Source of the DNA: Plutella xylostella
Taxonomy: Eukaryota; Arthropoda; Insecta; Lepidoptera; Plutellidae
DNA: 64,000 nt
NCBI RefSeq assembly: GCF_932276165.1
Contig: NC_064012.1
Location: 11,787,501-11,851,500, forward strand
Reading direction: 5' to 3'
In this document: positions 10,535-21,692 of the stretch, one piece after another
Layout of the letters: each line of letters opens with the position of its first letter
Numbering within the stretch: the stretch's first letter is position 1
Notes under the pieces: model-generated
The model's database searches: none
The model's input: the letters and a program-made list of their open reading frames with translations, nothing else
Told to the model about the DNA's origin: nothing
Position numbers and translations under genes: made by a program

Positions 10535-10752
10535 TGGCTTTCTTTCAAGTCACGGATTATTATTATTACGAGTATGTGTTGAAGTAGTTTGTAAACTCAA
10601 CTAATGGTTTTGTTTTCTATTGTCTATCGTAGATTATGTCAATAGAAAAGTCACTTTTTACTTTCGTGTAACCTCTGCTCTGCTACCGAAAACTAATTAC
10701 AATAAATATTCATCACCTTTATCCATTGGTTTTACTACTAAAACCCAACAGT

Positions 10753-13027
10753 ATGAACTACACGTTGGCCGAATATGCAGAAATGCATTATTTTTATGGA
10801 GTTGCTCAAGGCAACGGCCATGAAGCGGCAAGACTTTATCAGGAGCAACTTCAACGCCGTGGAGGACCGCAGCCTAATAGGTATCCCGACCATCGTGTTT
10901 TTATTAATACACACAACACTATGATGGCAGGCCGCATTCCTGGTCGAGAAGGCAGGCGTGAAGGTATCGCAATAGTTGATCCGGACCGTCGAAACCTCGT
11001 ATTGGACGTAGTAGCTGAGGACCCTTCGAATAGTACAAGAATAATGGCTCGGAATTTGAACATCCCCAGAACATCAATCCAAAGAATATTGAAAGTCGAA
11101 GGGTACCATGCGTATCACATACAACGGGTTCAAGCTCTATTGCCTGCTGATTACCAACAGAGAGTTGATTTTTGCCAGACTATGTTAAGGATGGAGAAAG
11201 ACGACCCGGGATTTTTTGAAAAAGTTTTGTGGACTGACGAGTCGCGTTTTGAGCGCACAGGAATATTTAATATTCACAACACCCACCAATGGGCAGTAGA
11301 GAATCCCCACTTGACCAGAGATACTAGGTTCCAGCATCGCTTTAGCGTCAACATGTGGTCAGGCATACTGAACGGAGAAATGATCGGGCCGTTCGAATTG
11401 CCGCCGAGGCTGAATGGAGAGACGTACAAATTGTTTCTCGAAAATGATCTTCCCTTATTATTTATTTATTTATTTATTAGGTTCACCAACATCAGTTACA
11501 TTATACAATCACTGTTTTAAAACTAGACTTAAAACTAAATGCACTGATAATTATAGGTGTACACTACATGTAAAATTAAGGCTTATTCTAAACTGACATA
11601 CGTATTAACTTACTTACTTAACTACGTACTTATTCTAAAGTGTGTTAACGCAATTAATATTCTAAACCAACAGCAATTTGCAACTAGGTATGACTAAGTG
11701 TTATAATTGTTCGTACAAAATTTTACGGAACTGTGAGAAGGAATCTGCGTGAAGATCAATCAACCCACTGTGTGTATTGAGCAGCTTGCATAGTCTGGGG
11801 ACTGGAGAGTTGGCCCCGAGTACGGTTCTTCGCCGTGGTGGGCACAATGGGGTAATTGGATACCTAGGTAGTCTAGATGGCACCCTGAGATTGAAACGAT
11901 TAAGTAGCTGGGGACAGTTTATCTTGTTATGAAACAATTTGAAGAGAAAGGAAATGTCCAGCCAATCATAACGTTTCTCTAACTTCTTAATACCAAAATG
12001 AGAAAGTCGGGTGGAATAATCTGCTAGCCTTTTTGATAATCCCGACGTGTAAGCTAGGTGCGCAAGAAACTTTTTTTGCACTCGCTCTAATCGCAACATA
12101 TGAACAGCGTAATGTGGGCGCCAAACGACGCTGCAGTACTCCAGTACGCTGCGAACAAGTGTGTTGTAAAGAGTGATTTTAGTTTTAGGCTTGCGAAATA
12201 CTTTGCTATTCCTCATTACAAACCCAAGCATTTTATTAGCTCGTTTTGTAGTTTCATCGATATGTGGAATGAAGGTTAATTTTTTGTCGAACGTTATGCC
12301 TAGATCCTTAACTATCTCCACTTCCGTCAGTGGCTGGCCCTGTATAGTATAATAGGAAGCAACTTGATTTAGGTTTCTTGTGAATCTAATAAACATGCAC
12401 TTTTTCGGATTGAGATGCATTTTATTGTTTCTGCACCAGCGATCAAGTGAATCTATATCTCTTTGAAGTACCGCCGTATCCAAGTGCGATCCCTGCGGTA
12501 CTCCGGAGGATATACTCCACAGTTGTGAATTATAACCGTTCACTACCACATAGAAATAGCGATCGCTTAGATAAAAGCTAAACCAATTTAACAAGGATCC
12601 GTTGATACCATAACTATAGAGTTTGTGAAGTAATAACTAGTAATAATTATTGGAGGAAGTCAACCTCAATTTTCGAAGACACATAGTTTTCCAAAATGAC
12701 GGTGCACCATGCCACTACGCAGCACAAGTGCGTAATCATTTAAATGAAACGTATCCCAACAGGTGGATCGGACGAAACGGTCCAATCAGATGGCCTTCAC
12801 GATCGCCTGACCTAAATCCGATTGATTTTTTTTATTTGGGGTTATTACAAAGACTTAGCTTACGCCCGAGAATCGGTAAATGAAGAGGAGCTAAGACAGC
12901 GAATTGGAGAGGCCGGAAATATCGTTAGAGGAAACAGAGAAGCATTTAGGCAACTTAAACAAAATTTCTTGCGTAGATGTAGGCTGTGTATTGATTTGGG
13001 AGGTCGCCATTTTGAAAAATTATTATG
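10753..13027 (+). pseudogene. rosa-type (DD41D) mariner transposase, interrupted
   Basis: The gene starts at MNYTLAEYAEMH (10753) and runs through an N-terminal helix-turn-helix region (NSTRIMARNLNIPRTSIQRI) and the first catalytic block LWTDESRF to ENDLPLL at about 11460. A LINE (11463-12645) interrupts it there. It resumes at 12650 with EEVNLNFRRHIVFQNDGAP, then SPDLNPIDFF, and ends RRCRLCIDLGGRHFEKLL at 13027. The second-to-third Asp spacing is 41 residues. A second defect is a one-base excess in the T-run after the third Asp (about 12827-12834), which shifts from IDFFYLG to the WGYYKDLAYARES frame. Without these two lesions the frame would be full length, roughly 340 codons by my count. 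Confidence 0.9.
11463..12645 (-). mobile_element. 5'-truncated Jockey/CR1-like LINE with RT active site deleted
   Basis: It carries 297 codons of RT and C-terminal region (11701-12594): LSDRYFYVVVNGYNS, SSGVPQGSH, DLGITFDKKLTFIPHID, LVRSVLEYCSVVWRPHY. The related copy at 39-41.8 kb has about 38 extra codons between PQGSH and D-T-A-V-L-Q, including its YADD box. They are missing here in frame, so this RT could not be catalytic. The tail is (TTTA)n on the plus strand, and ATTATT flanks both sides (11457-11462 and 12646-12651). It inserted into the rosa transposase. Confidence 0.9.
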
Positions 13028-13913
13028 AGTAAATGTGTCAAATAATTATTTGAGTCTATTTACTTATTGTTAATAATACAATTATCGCATTAATCTTACA
13101 ACTCACACTAAAACATTTTACTAAGAATTTTCATTCAAACATGCCACTAAAATAAAAATAAAATAGTAAATAATTTTATTTTCCCTTTAATTAGATACAT
13201 TTTCTAACTTAATTAGTCCTTAGTAATGACCTAACAGGAATCTTTAAACTTTCTGAAACAATTTACTAATTAGGTATTTTCCACCCACGTACCTTTGAAG
13301 GCTGTTTTCTGGAAATAATACCCCATTACGCAATAGTTTATTTTTATGTAATTTTGGAACCTTGCGGAGTTTTTAAAATCAATAAGGGACCATGAGAATA
13401 ACTATTTCAATTTTTAATTTCAAGTTGAAAATTCAGAGCAGTCTAGCTCGATGATATAATTTGAACTTTCGATATAAAAATAACTAACTTACATTACAGC
13501 TAGGAAGCTGAAACTTTTATGGTTAAAAGAATAACTTAAGAGGATGACACAAAAATAAAAAATTACTTAAATAAGTTATCCAAAAAAATAATAAAACATA
13601 ATTGATCCACTGAGGTCGATTTTCGTAGAAAATTAGTTAAAAAAATCATAACTCCTAAACTACTAAAAATTGCTGAACATACATGGGGGTGATTTGGCTA
13701 CCCCTTGACCTAAGGAATCAAACATTTTCCTTTGGACGTCACTCTTTGGGCCACCCTGTATAAGTAATTTTACACGTACACCCCGCGAACGAGAGAGGAG
13801 ACCACGACAGCGACACATAAAATGTATGAAGCGAGACGCGCGTACCGCCGCCGCCCGCCTTAATGCACGGTAAACATTCGTTTTTTTTAATGTTTATTTG
13901 CTTTGCTTGTTAG

Positions 13914-14096
13914 GGTGTGGAGTGACTTAAAAAAATACAAAGAGGAAGGCTGCAAAAATTTACCGAGCTGCCAGTGGTACAGGTGGCGGTCCTGCATGCA
14001 AGCTGGTGCTAACAATCCTGGAGCAGCGGGTGCCGGAATCTAACTTGTTCCCCGGCTGCTACAGGTCTCCTCAATATTGAAGAAGTTGGTGTAGAG
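13914..14096 (+). pseudogene. Harbinger-type MYB-like gene, exon 2 remnant
   Basis: An acceptor (CTTTGCTTGTTAG) precedes V-W-S-D-L-K. After a shift in the A-run near 13928-13934 the frame gives RKAAKIYRAASGTGGGPACK and LVLTILEQRV, then TGLLNIEEVGVE at the donor GAG|GTTTGT. The T-G-G-G-P block is the hallmark of this MYB/SANT-like accessory family and recurs at 55.33 kb (GTGGGPPCK). It continues exon 1 at 9158-9284 and is followed by exon 3 at 14425. Confidence 0.7.
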
Positions 14097-14490
14097 GTTT
14101 GTTATTGCTTTGTTGTATGATTTATGAATTGAGTAAATAATGTGAATCTGTAAGGGTTCCTTTGTACCAGAGATGTGCTAATCTTACCCACTCAGCTACA
14201 TTACATAGATTTGCCTGAAATGGTCACATAGATTTGGAGTCACTACTTAGTTTCCTTCTACTAACAGATTACTTATGGCCTATGTCCAACAGTGGACTAC
14301 AGAAGGCTGAGAGAGAGACTAACAGATTAAAAAACAAGTATCCTTAGGAATCACACAATATCTACTTTTTGTAAAGATATCTGTTATAAGAACGAAGAAT
14401 TAAGTTATTTTATTATCCTTTCAGATTGACCAACTGACATTTAATACTGAGGCAGCTGGGGGCCGCCCCCGGAAGCAGCGGCATCGGCAC

Positions 14491-16936
14491 TGTTGGGAAC
14501 AGGTACTTAATCCTGGTCCCGTGGAAGGCTCGTTCCAGACTCCTCGCTCCTGGTCTACATCTATACCTACACTGGGCAGATTAGAAGTTATACAAGGCAA
14601 TACGAGACATTGCAACATTGTATTGTAACTACACGATTTAGATCTCATAGCTATTTCGCATAGTTGACTCGAGTTAGTGACATGTTGTCCTACACCCGAA
14701 ATTCGAACAGTGGACTGTATTAGGGGAAGCTTTAACTTTTTGCTTAATTTCTCCGTTATAAAACTATGCTGACTGCCACTATCAAGGAGCGCTCGGGCTA
14801 GATGATATTCGTTGTTGACATCAGCTACTTCTATTAACGTGGTGGACAATAAGGTAGGTTGCAGACCTCTCAACTTGGTATGCAAACCAATATCGCACCT
14901 ATTTTCTCTCGAATTAGGTTCAGATTGACTATGCAGTGCAGCTGAAATAGTGGGAATATTATTGTTATCGGCCGGCGAGGATGAATTCGCACGCACGACA
15001 GATAAACTACTACTACTATTAGCCTGATTATGTAACAAACCGTTATGTTTGTGATGACATAACTTGCACGAGCCATAAGTGCAGTCTGAAATTGAGTGAC
15101 CCGACCGTAAACAGTTAGGACACAGGTTTTTATTCTCCACGAACTTAACCCTATCGTTAACGGGTAAATTCAAGAATAAAACACAAGTGTACAACGCGTG
15201 ATTACTCTGACACATTGCACAACTGCGAATTGTTTTCTCCGACTTGCTTTGAGTGTTAGACACATAACTATGCACTTGTTGATTGGGCTTATGTACCGCG
15301 TATTTTTTAGCATCAAAGTGATTATTACCGTGGGAAGATTTATGTTCTTGTAATGATTTATTTTTATTGTGACTAACCGTTATCAATTCGAGGGTGTCAG
15401 CCTTATTCTTTAAAAATAAAAGCAAATCACTTAGTTTTAGTGAAGAACTACTCGGCTGATCAGACCTAATGGAGCCCTTTTGACTTTCCCACTCTTTTTC
15501 TGTAGTTGGGTCTAACTTTGTTACGATTAGGTATATGATTAACGTATCCCATTGGTCTACGGGTTCGCCTATTGTTTTTAACGCTCTTAAATTACGATTA
15601 ACGGTATCTATCAGTTTTCTAATTTGTGAAGGTGACTCGGATTGAATACTTTGAGTATTAAACAACGATTTTACATGATTATGGATCAATAAACGGCTAT
15701 TATGGAACCTATTCGTTAGGAGGTCCCACGCGTGAGTGTAGTTGGCTGCAGTAAATTCTAGCGCACTGATAACCTGCAATGCACTCCCGCTTAGAGATGA
15801 TCTCAAGTAATGGAATTTCTGAATCGCGTCCAGGTCATCCCGTTCATGTATCATGGTATCATACGAGTTCCTAAATTCTAACCACTGATCATATGATCCG
15901 TTAAAGGTCGGTAGTTTAATCTCTGGTAACTTTACAGATGCTAATTTAGATGAAGTATTGCGAGTACACGTGGAGTTCGCCATGCTCTCATCAACTAACC
16001 TGCCCCCGGCGGCCGCTAACGCCCTAAAATATTGCTCCTCAAACTGTTCACGGTATTCTAATTGTTTTTCTAATTGATTCTGATCGGATAACCTCTCTAT
16101 TTCGCACTGAATTTGGTTAAAGTTCTGATACAAAGACTCAATAGACTGCATTCGCAACTTTAATTCAGCCTTATCGGTGCTATTTAATTCGGTATCTTTT
16201 AAATTAATGAAATATTTATCGAATAAAGTTAACCGTGCCTTCATGGTACCTCGTTGTTTCTTGAGGTCGGCCATGCGGTCACCAGAATTTTCGCGTGATT
16301 GAGGAGAACGCGGAATTTTTAATGATTTAGCAGCACTATCAGACGATTTAGATTCACTGTCACTCATTTTAGGGGCTTAGTGGAAAGATGGAGTACTCAC
16401 TTGGTGAAGATGCCACGCGGTGCGGTCACGAAACTGACGATATTGCCGCCGATGCCGCGTGTCGCGATTTCACTGGTATTGAGATAAGCGCACGATTTAT
16501 CACTGTAGGAGAGGAAGGAGGATGGTAAGGAAAGAAAGCCTGACCGTTTCTCGTGGTCCTCGAGTATCTGCTTCCGGCGAAGAAGGTCCAAATGTTGGGA
16601 ACAGGTACTTAATCCTGGTCCCGTGGTAGGCTCGTTCCAGACTCCTCGCTCCTGGTCTCCTGCTCCAGCGATAGTATGTCCTGCCTGCCTATAGTAAGGT
16701 TTACGGCTTGTACTCAGAATGATTGATTTATTCGTTAATTTTAAATGTTTATTTGCTGGTGTCACAAAGGCAAGTGAATTACAATAATGATTATACAAAC
16801 TAATACAATAAAATAGATGGCGCTGTGAAACAAACTAGATGATAGAACGACGGTCTAAGACGGCAAAGCATCTGTGGTGCGCGTGCGCCTCCTGTAGTTC
16901 TCGCCACATCCGTTAGATGGCGTGAAAGCGTGAACA
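14491..16936 (-). mobile_element. BEL/Pao-type LTR retrotransposon, pol-deleted
   Basis: A full LTR of 344 bp (16593-16936, TG...CA in plus reading) serves as the 5' LTR, because gag reads toward lower coordinates. The other LTR is only a 66-bp stub (14491-14556). A 5-bp target duplication GGCAC flanks the element, typical of BEL/Pao. The internal region is leader, gag and protease; RT, RNase H, integrase and most of the 3' LTR are gone. The stub differs from the full LTR at one position in 66 by eye. Confidence 0.9.
14557..16367 (-). CDS. BEL/Pao gag-protease, truncated
   Basis: The polyprotein begins MSDSESKSSDSAAKSLK at 16367. An acidic coiled-coil (KAELKLRMQSIESLYQNFNQ) is followed by the BEL gag core (LPEIKLPTFNGSYDQWLEFR; HYLRSSLSGSALQVI), two zinc knuckles (CAMCQSNHALYTC and CPNCLRSGHSISDC), and a retropepsin-like protease with ALLDSGSQHSFIT. 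DSG is the usual active site in this clade. The frame is open for about 604 codons and then runs into the LTR stub, where it reads vector-like LTR residues to a stop at 14421. Everything downstream of protease is deleted. As RNA it could still give Gag particles in principle; that is inference. Confidence 0.85.
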
Positions 16937-17044
16937 GGCACCGCCTCCGCAATCACCCAGACTCTTCCAGTTAGATGTGAGCTAGGTTGAGGACAGTAAG
17001 TATTACTTTTATTGTACTATCTATTTATTATTTATGTACATACT

Positions 17045-17252
17045 AGCTGTTCCCGCGAGCTTCCCTTCGCCTAAAAAGTTTTCCCGTAGCAATTCTGGGA
17101 TAAAAAGTACCCTATGTGTAAATCCAGGGTGTCAGCTAACCCCATACCAAATTTCATTTAAATCAGTTCAGCCATTTTGATGTGAAAGAGTAACAAACAT
17201 ACATACACACATACTAACTTTCACATTTATAATATTAGTAAGATAATTATGT
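17045..17252. repeat. Short interspersed repeat (RTE-like), longer copy
   Basis: It begins AGCTGTTCCCGCGAGCTTCC, passes through TTTTCCCGTAGCAATTCTGG and CCAGGGTGTCAGCTAACCCC, and ends in TTTATAATATTAGTAAGAT. The 3' 120 bp equal 4360-4482. It lies in the intron before exon 4 of the MYB-like gene in both duplicated blocks, so it inserted before the duplication. Confidence 0.7.
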
Positions 17253-17328
17253 ATTTCTAACTATCTGGCTATCTATTGCAATAAATTATATACTCAACAA
17301 TATCATGTTTTTTCCCAGTGACTGAAGA

Positions 17329-17630
17329 TTTGAATGGTCTAAGAGGTATTACACTATTTGTGAAGGTGCCCATGCATGGTGAAGAATCTCCAAGAAGCTC
17401 TGTCGTTGGACGAGCGCAAGACGCCATGTCGTTGGACGAAGCCTAATACTTGTTGCCCCACTGAGACCAAGGCAGAGTCCTAGGACAGCCCATCGACGCG
17501 TGATTCGTCCGAGGCAGTCAACGCCGCGACGGTTTTCAATCTGCGGAAGAGAGAACTCGAGATGCAGGCTCAGTGGCAAACTGTCTTTGCTAAGGCCATG
17601 GATGTAATGGTTAAATATATAAATAAAAAA
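17329..17630 (+). pseudogene. Harbinger-type MYB-like gene, exon 4 remnant (copy 2)
   Basis: It follows the acceptor TGTTTTTTCCCAG and is colinear with 4556-4970. It lacks about 110 bp present there (between GCGACG and TTTTCAATCTGCG), which removes SHFVACDGRWQKLAREF but keeps NLRKRELEMQAQWQTVF. A stop replaces the Q of DEAQYLL. With exons 1-3 this gives one ancestral gene spread over 9158-17630. Confidence 0.55.
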
Positions 17631-17691
17631 TGATTATTTTTATACTTATAAATATTTACTTTTCATTTCTCTTGGCTGATTCACATTGTGG

Positions 17692-17825
17692 TTCAGTGAC
17701 TGGACGCAGTAAGGAAGATTTCACGACACAGCGGCATTGGACTGGGTTGAAAATAGCGTCCACGTGGGGTCAGTACTAACACAGTACTCAACTGGGTTGC
17801 TCACTAGGTCCAGTCACTGAACCAA
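17692..17825. mobile_element. Short TIR element (TGGTTCAGTGACTGGAC family)
   Basis: The perfect 17-bp termini TGGTTCAGTGACTGGAC and GTCCAGTCACTGAACCA enclose about 100 bp. It is an internally deleted version of 5023-5820: the join is at CGACACAG|CGGCATTGG. No coding frame. Confidence 0.75.
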
Positions 17826-20725
17826 TATAAACTAGCCCTAAGAACAGGCACTATCCCTGCCATCATTACTCCGCATTCTTTATACGTATGTCTCAAACAG
17901 ACTGCCCGCCCTCCACCAGTAATGTTGCGCCGTCCCAGGAACTTGTGAGGTGTCCGTACTGCTCCCAGCCACGTTTTTTCAAGAGACAGAGAGGCCTGAA
18001 GATTCATCATGGAAAACAACACCGCCAACCATCGTCCACGCAGCCACCGCCGCCGCCCGCCCATGTCCCCACAGACCACAACCACAGTCGGCCTGCTGGT
18101 GGCGGGCTGTGGAAGCAATTAGCTGAGCTAAAGTCCACCTGCCCGGTGGTGGCACGGATACCCCGCGGCGCGCGGAATACGGTGGCCGCCTCTCTGTCCA
18201 AATGCATTCGACAAACAATAGAAACCAATGACGTGAGCAGCTGGGAGCAATTTTTTACTTTTTCTTACCGGACCCTCCACGTGACCCGGGACGGGAAGTC
18301 GAGCGGCTCCCTAACACAAAAAATAAAAAATAACTGCACGCACCCCACAGAAACCGACAACCAACATCCACCATCAAACAGACTCCCCCACCGAAGCACC
18401 GCACAACTCGTAGAACGCAAGATAAATGCGGGGGACATCAAGGGAGCCGCCCAACTTCTTTTTTCGTCCGACGCGGCTGCACCCGACACAGCAGAGACTC
18501 TATCCGCCCTGGAGTCAAAACACCCGCTTTCATCACCATCCTCGCAGCTTCCACCACCGCCCGACCCCACCGAGCGCACCCCGACAGCCACGGTTGAAGA
18601 CGTGCAGGCTGCAGTCGCGTCCTTCCGGGGCGGCTCGGCCGGTGGCCTCGACGGACTCTCGCCCCAACATTATAAAGATCTTATCTTTGGCACAACGGGA
18701 GACACTGGTCGAGTCGTGCTGGAGAGCGTGACACAGCTAGTGAACCTCATTCTGTCGGGAAAGGTTTGCACTGAGATAACTGATGTTTTATACGGTGCTC
18801 AAAAAAAAGGACGGTGGGATAAGACCTATCGCTGTGGGAAACGCAATCCGCCTCGTGGTATCCAAAATATGCTGCAAACACATCGCGCCAATACAGTCGG
18901 AGAAGTTCCAGCCCACCCAGTTAGGTTTCGGCAGTAAAGGAGGGTGCGAGGCGGCGGTCCACGCGGCGCGCGCGTTCCTCACAAGCGGCGCGGGCGAGGT
19001 GCTGCTGAAAGTGGATGTAAGGAACGCCTTCAACTCGGTTGAGTTGAGAGGGAAGCTCTGCTGACTCAGATCAAGGAGGTGGTTCCTGAAATATACCACT
19101 ACATGTGGCAATGTTACGGTGAAAAAACAAAATTAGTATACAGGAACCACCTCCTTTACTCTGCGGCTGGGTGTCAGCAGGGAGACCCACTCGGTCCAGC
19201 GATATTCAGTCTGGCTATTCATCCGGTGATAACCAAAATTAAATCTAAATTTAATGTGTGGTATCTCGATGATGGATCCATAGGAGATAAAGCAAGCACC
19301 GCTCTTCAAGACCTTGACTCCATGATCAAAGAATTCCAAAACATCGGACTAGAATTAAATTTCTCTAAATGTGAACTTTTTATCAACCCCAACCTACCGA
19401 CAGACAAACAAACAGACATCCATAGTAAATTTAACTCTCTGGCACCCGGTATCAAAATCTTAAATAAAAGCTCGCTTCGTCTCCTCGGATCCCCAGTTCT
19501 TAACGAATCCATTCCCAAATATATTGACGATGAAATCACAAAATTTCAGGAATCATCGCATCGGCTGGTACAAATTAATCCGCAATTCGCCCTGGTAATC
19601 ATCAGATACTGTCTTTTCGTTCCAAAATTTACCTATGTACTGCGATGTTCACCTATTTGGAGACACCAAAATTTACTTAATAATTTGGATGCGATGATCA
19701 GAAATATATTAACCGAAATTCTAAATTGCCAACTGCCGCAGCTGGGCCCAGGCATCGCTGCCGTTACGGTTCGGTGGCCTGGGCATCCGCTCGGCGTCCA
19801 GTGTGGCCCTCCCGGCGTTCCTGTCCTCGGCACACAGTACGGCTGGCCTCTACGGAAAGATAATTTACCCATCGCTTGGCGATGCAGAGGTCACCTACTT
19901 GGCCGAGGCCAGGAGCGCCTGGTCAGATATCGCTGGCCCACAACAAGATGTCCCTCGACTACCGGAATCCCAGAGGCTGTGGGACGAGCCGATCTGCAGG
20001 CAGGTTCAGGAAAATCTCTTAGAAACTGCCACCGCGCCCGCCTCATGGCTTCTGCCGAACCGGAGTCGGGACATTGGTTGAGGGCCCTTCCATCTGCGAG
20101 TGTGGGCACACTGCTGGACCGCAACACCTTTAACCTTTCTGTCTGTTTGAGACTAGGCTGTAAGACCAACGAGCCACATCGCTGCCGTTGCGGGGACCCC
20201 GTCGACCAGCTAGGCCACCACGGCCTCTCCTGTCAGCAGAGTGCCGGCCGATTACCCCGCCACGCGGCCCTTAACGACGTCATACGTCGGGCCTTTGCGA
20301 GCGCCGGAATCCCCGCCATTCTGGAGCCGACGGGAAGAGGCCCGACGGTATGACCGTAATGCCCTGGAAGTACGGGAAATGCCTAGTCTGGGACACCACC
20401 TGCACCGACACAGTGGCCCCCTCCCACATCCAGGGTAGTGCCGCGGCGGCGGGCACGGCGGCGGCTGCTGCAGAAAACCTCAAACGGCGCAAATACAACG
20501 GTCTGTCTGACAGCTACACATTTGTGCCGTTTGGGGTTGAGACTCTGGGGCCGTGGGGACCCGAAGCGCGACGATTAGTAAAAGAACTTTCGTCGCGCTT
20601 GGTCGAGGTATCAAGGGACTAGAGGGCTGGCAGCTATCTCAGAGAGACCATAGGCTACAATACATTATTTTATGTTATAAGAAGATATGATTATGTAATA
20701 CTGTTACTTATAAATAAATTTCAGG
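17826..20725 (+). mobile_element. LINE with zinc finger, RT and restriction-like endonuclease
   Basis: This non-LTR element contains a single frame interrupted by several frameshifts (17888-20619), a short 5' leader, and a 3' UTR ending near ATAAATAAATTTCAG at about 20725. The domain order, with an N-terminal C2H2 finger, central RT and C-terminal PD-(D/E)xK nuclease, is that of the early-branching LINEs such as R2, NeSL and Hero. GC content is higher than in the neighbours. Confidence 0.85.
17888..20619 (+). pseudogene. R2/NeSL-type LINE polyprotein, frameshifted
   Basis: It starts MSQTDCPPSTSN. A C2H2-type finger (CPYCSQPRFFKRQRGLKIHH) lies near residue 22. RT begins at VQAAVASFRGGSAGGLDGLS. 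A frameshift near 18800 moves to LKKKDGGIRPIAVGNAIRLV, and another near 19060 leads to GCQQGDPLGPAIFSLAIHP and the catalytic YLDD (FNVWYLDDGS). A shift near 19790 gives ALPAFLSSAHSTAG, then the frame returns for LDRNTFNLSVCLRLGCKTNE, CRCGDPVDQLGHHGLSC and ILEPTG. A last shift near 20320 gives the nuclease motif RPDGMTVMPWKYGKCLVWD. The C-terminal knuckle plus R-P-D-x(13)-D is the restriction-like endonuclease signature. All key residues are visible, but at least four frameshifts make it inactive. The clade below this level is not resolved. Confidence 0.85.
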
Positions 20726-21109
20726 ACTGACCATTGAACTTGGCACCCATTTAGATCTCACTTCTTTTGCCGTTGAAGTCAACATTCGGCATTTAGGTAC
20801 TCGTAAGTATAATAATATTGAACTTGGCTCTCATTTCACATTTATGTTTTTGATTGGATATCATTACTTTTTGTTGGTAAGTACATAATAATATATTATC
20901 CTCGTAACGCCGTATAGCTGAACACAAAAGAGTAGAGATTAATGTTTTTGGAACTAAACAGATTTAAACCTGGCAATAAAAAAAAACTTGTGATTTGTGG
21001 TCTGTTTCTATGGTTTGAATGTCAAACTCGCCCTGTTCCTGTATAAACAAATCGAATTTTGCTTAATTTTGGAGTTTTGTGGATTGTTGAGTTTGTTCAC
21101 GAAGTGAAA

Positions 21110-21241
21110 ATGAATAAAACCATTCGCAGCGAAGCTAGACAGATGATTTACAGCGTTTACCTACGATGTTTGGCGGAGAATGAGGCTGGAGAAGTATTAG
21201 TCAATATATACGATGTTTATGAAAGAGCAGCGTTTTATACT
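21110..21241 (+). CDS. First exon of a transposase-like gene
   Basis: The ATG opens MNKTIRSEARQMIYSVYLRC and continues AENEAGEVLVNIYDVYERAA to FYTG, followed by the donor CTG|GTGAGT. The start M-x-K-T-I-R-S-E-A-R resembles N-termini of insect transposon proteins that continue with a helix-turn-helix. The continuing exons are absent, so this is an exon orphaned by internal deletion of the element around it. Family naming is tentative. Confidence 0.55.
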
Positions 21242-21560
21242 GGTGAGTAGGTACTTAATTTCTAACCATTAACATACATTGCTTATATTTCTTGTAAAAA
21301 AGTACTATTTTGATGTAATAGATTGCCTTTCAATGTGTATTTGTTATTCTTATAGAGGTTAGAAAATACTAGTGTCAAAAGTTACATGACATCAGGGTCT
21401 GGATGCTAATGTTGTTAAAACATCAGGTCTAGATACTTTTTTACTAACCCCCGACTCAAAAAGGGTATCAATAAGTTTTACAGCTGTAGGTGTCTGTGTG
21501 TGTCGGTCTCTCCGTGTTAGAGTACCTATTGTAAAAATATGTGTAAGAATATGTAATGCC

Positions 21561-21692
21561 GAGTTGCAGAAAGGGATTTTAAGCTAATGTGGACATTAAA
21601 TCTATGTCTGTCTCTTTCTGTCCGTATACTGTCAAAGCAAGGCAACAATACATTTAATGCCGACATTAACTTAAAGATCCTTTCTGCAACTC
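21561..21692. mobile_element. Small MITE nested in the TIR transposon
   Basis: The inverted ends GAGTTGCAGAAAGGGATTTT and its near-complement at 21653-21692 extend about 40 bp. There is no coding frame. Confidence 0.8.

Larger units (their letters stand above)
9294..13758. mobile_element. Composite rosa-type (DD41D) mariner with two 3' ends
   Basis: Both outer termini are the same end of a mariner-like element. The left starts CAGGGTGGCCCAAAGAGTGA and the right is its complement, each flanked by TA. The left arm (9294-10534) is an inverted copy of the 3' UTR and C-terminal transposase half. The right part (about 10620-13758) holds the N-terminal half and then the C-terminal half and 3' UTR in plus orientation. 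The arms are about 1.2 kb. No 5' terminus is seen where the plus copy begins. The unit sits in an intron of the MYB-like gene and itself contains a LINE at 11463-12645. Confidence 0.85.
14425..16995 (+). pseudogene. MYB-like gene exon 3, split by a BEL/Pao element
   Basis: An acceptor (TTATCCTTTCAG) precedes IDQLTFNTEAAGGRPRKQRH, which continues the preceding exon's NIEEVGVE. After the 5-bp target GGCAC (14486-14490) the BEL element 14491-16936 begins. The exon resumes after the duplicated GGCAC (16937-16941) with RLRNHPDSSS, a stop, and a donor GGACA|GTAAGT at 16995. The insertion is inside coding sequence, so the gene was dead or has been killed by it. Confidence 0.75.

Noticed and set aside
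10753..13027. Active rosa transposase
   Set aside because: It is interrupted by a LINE and has a T-run frameshift after the third catalytic Asp.
18265..19339. Minus-strand ORFs over the R2-type LINE
   Set aside because: Shadows of the plus-strand polyprotein, which carries all motifs.
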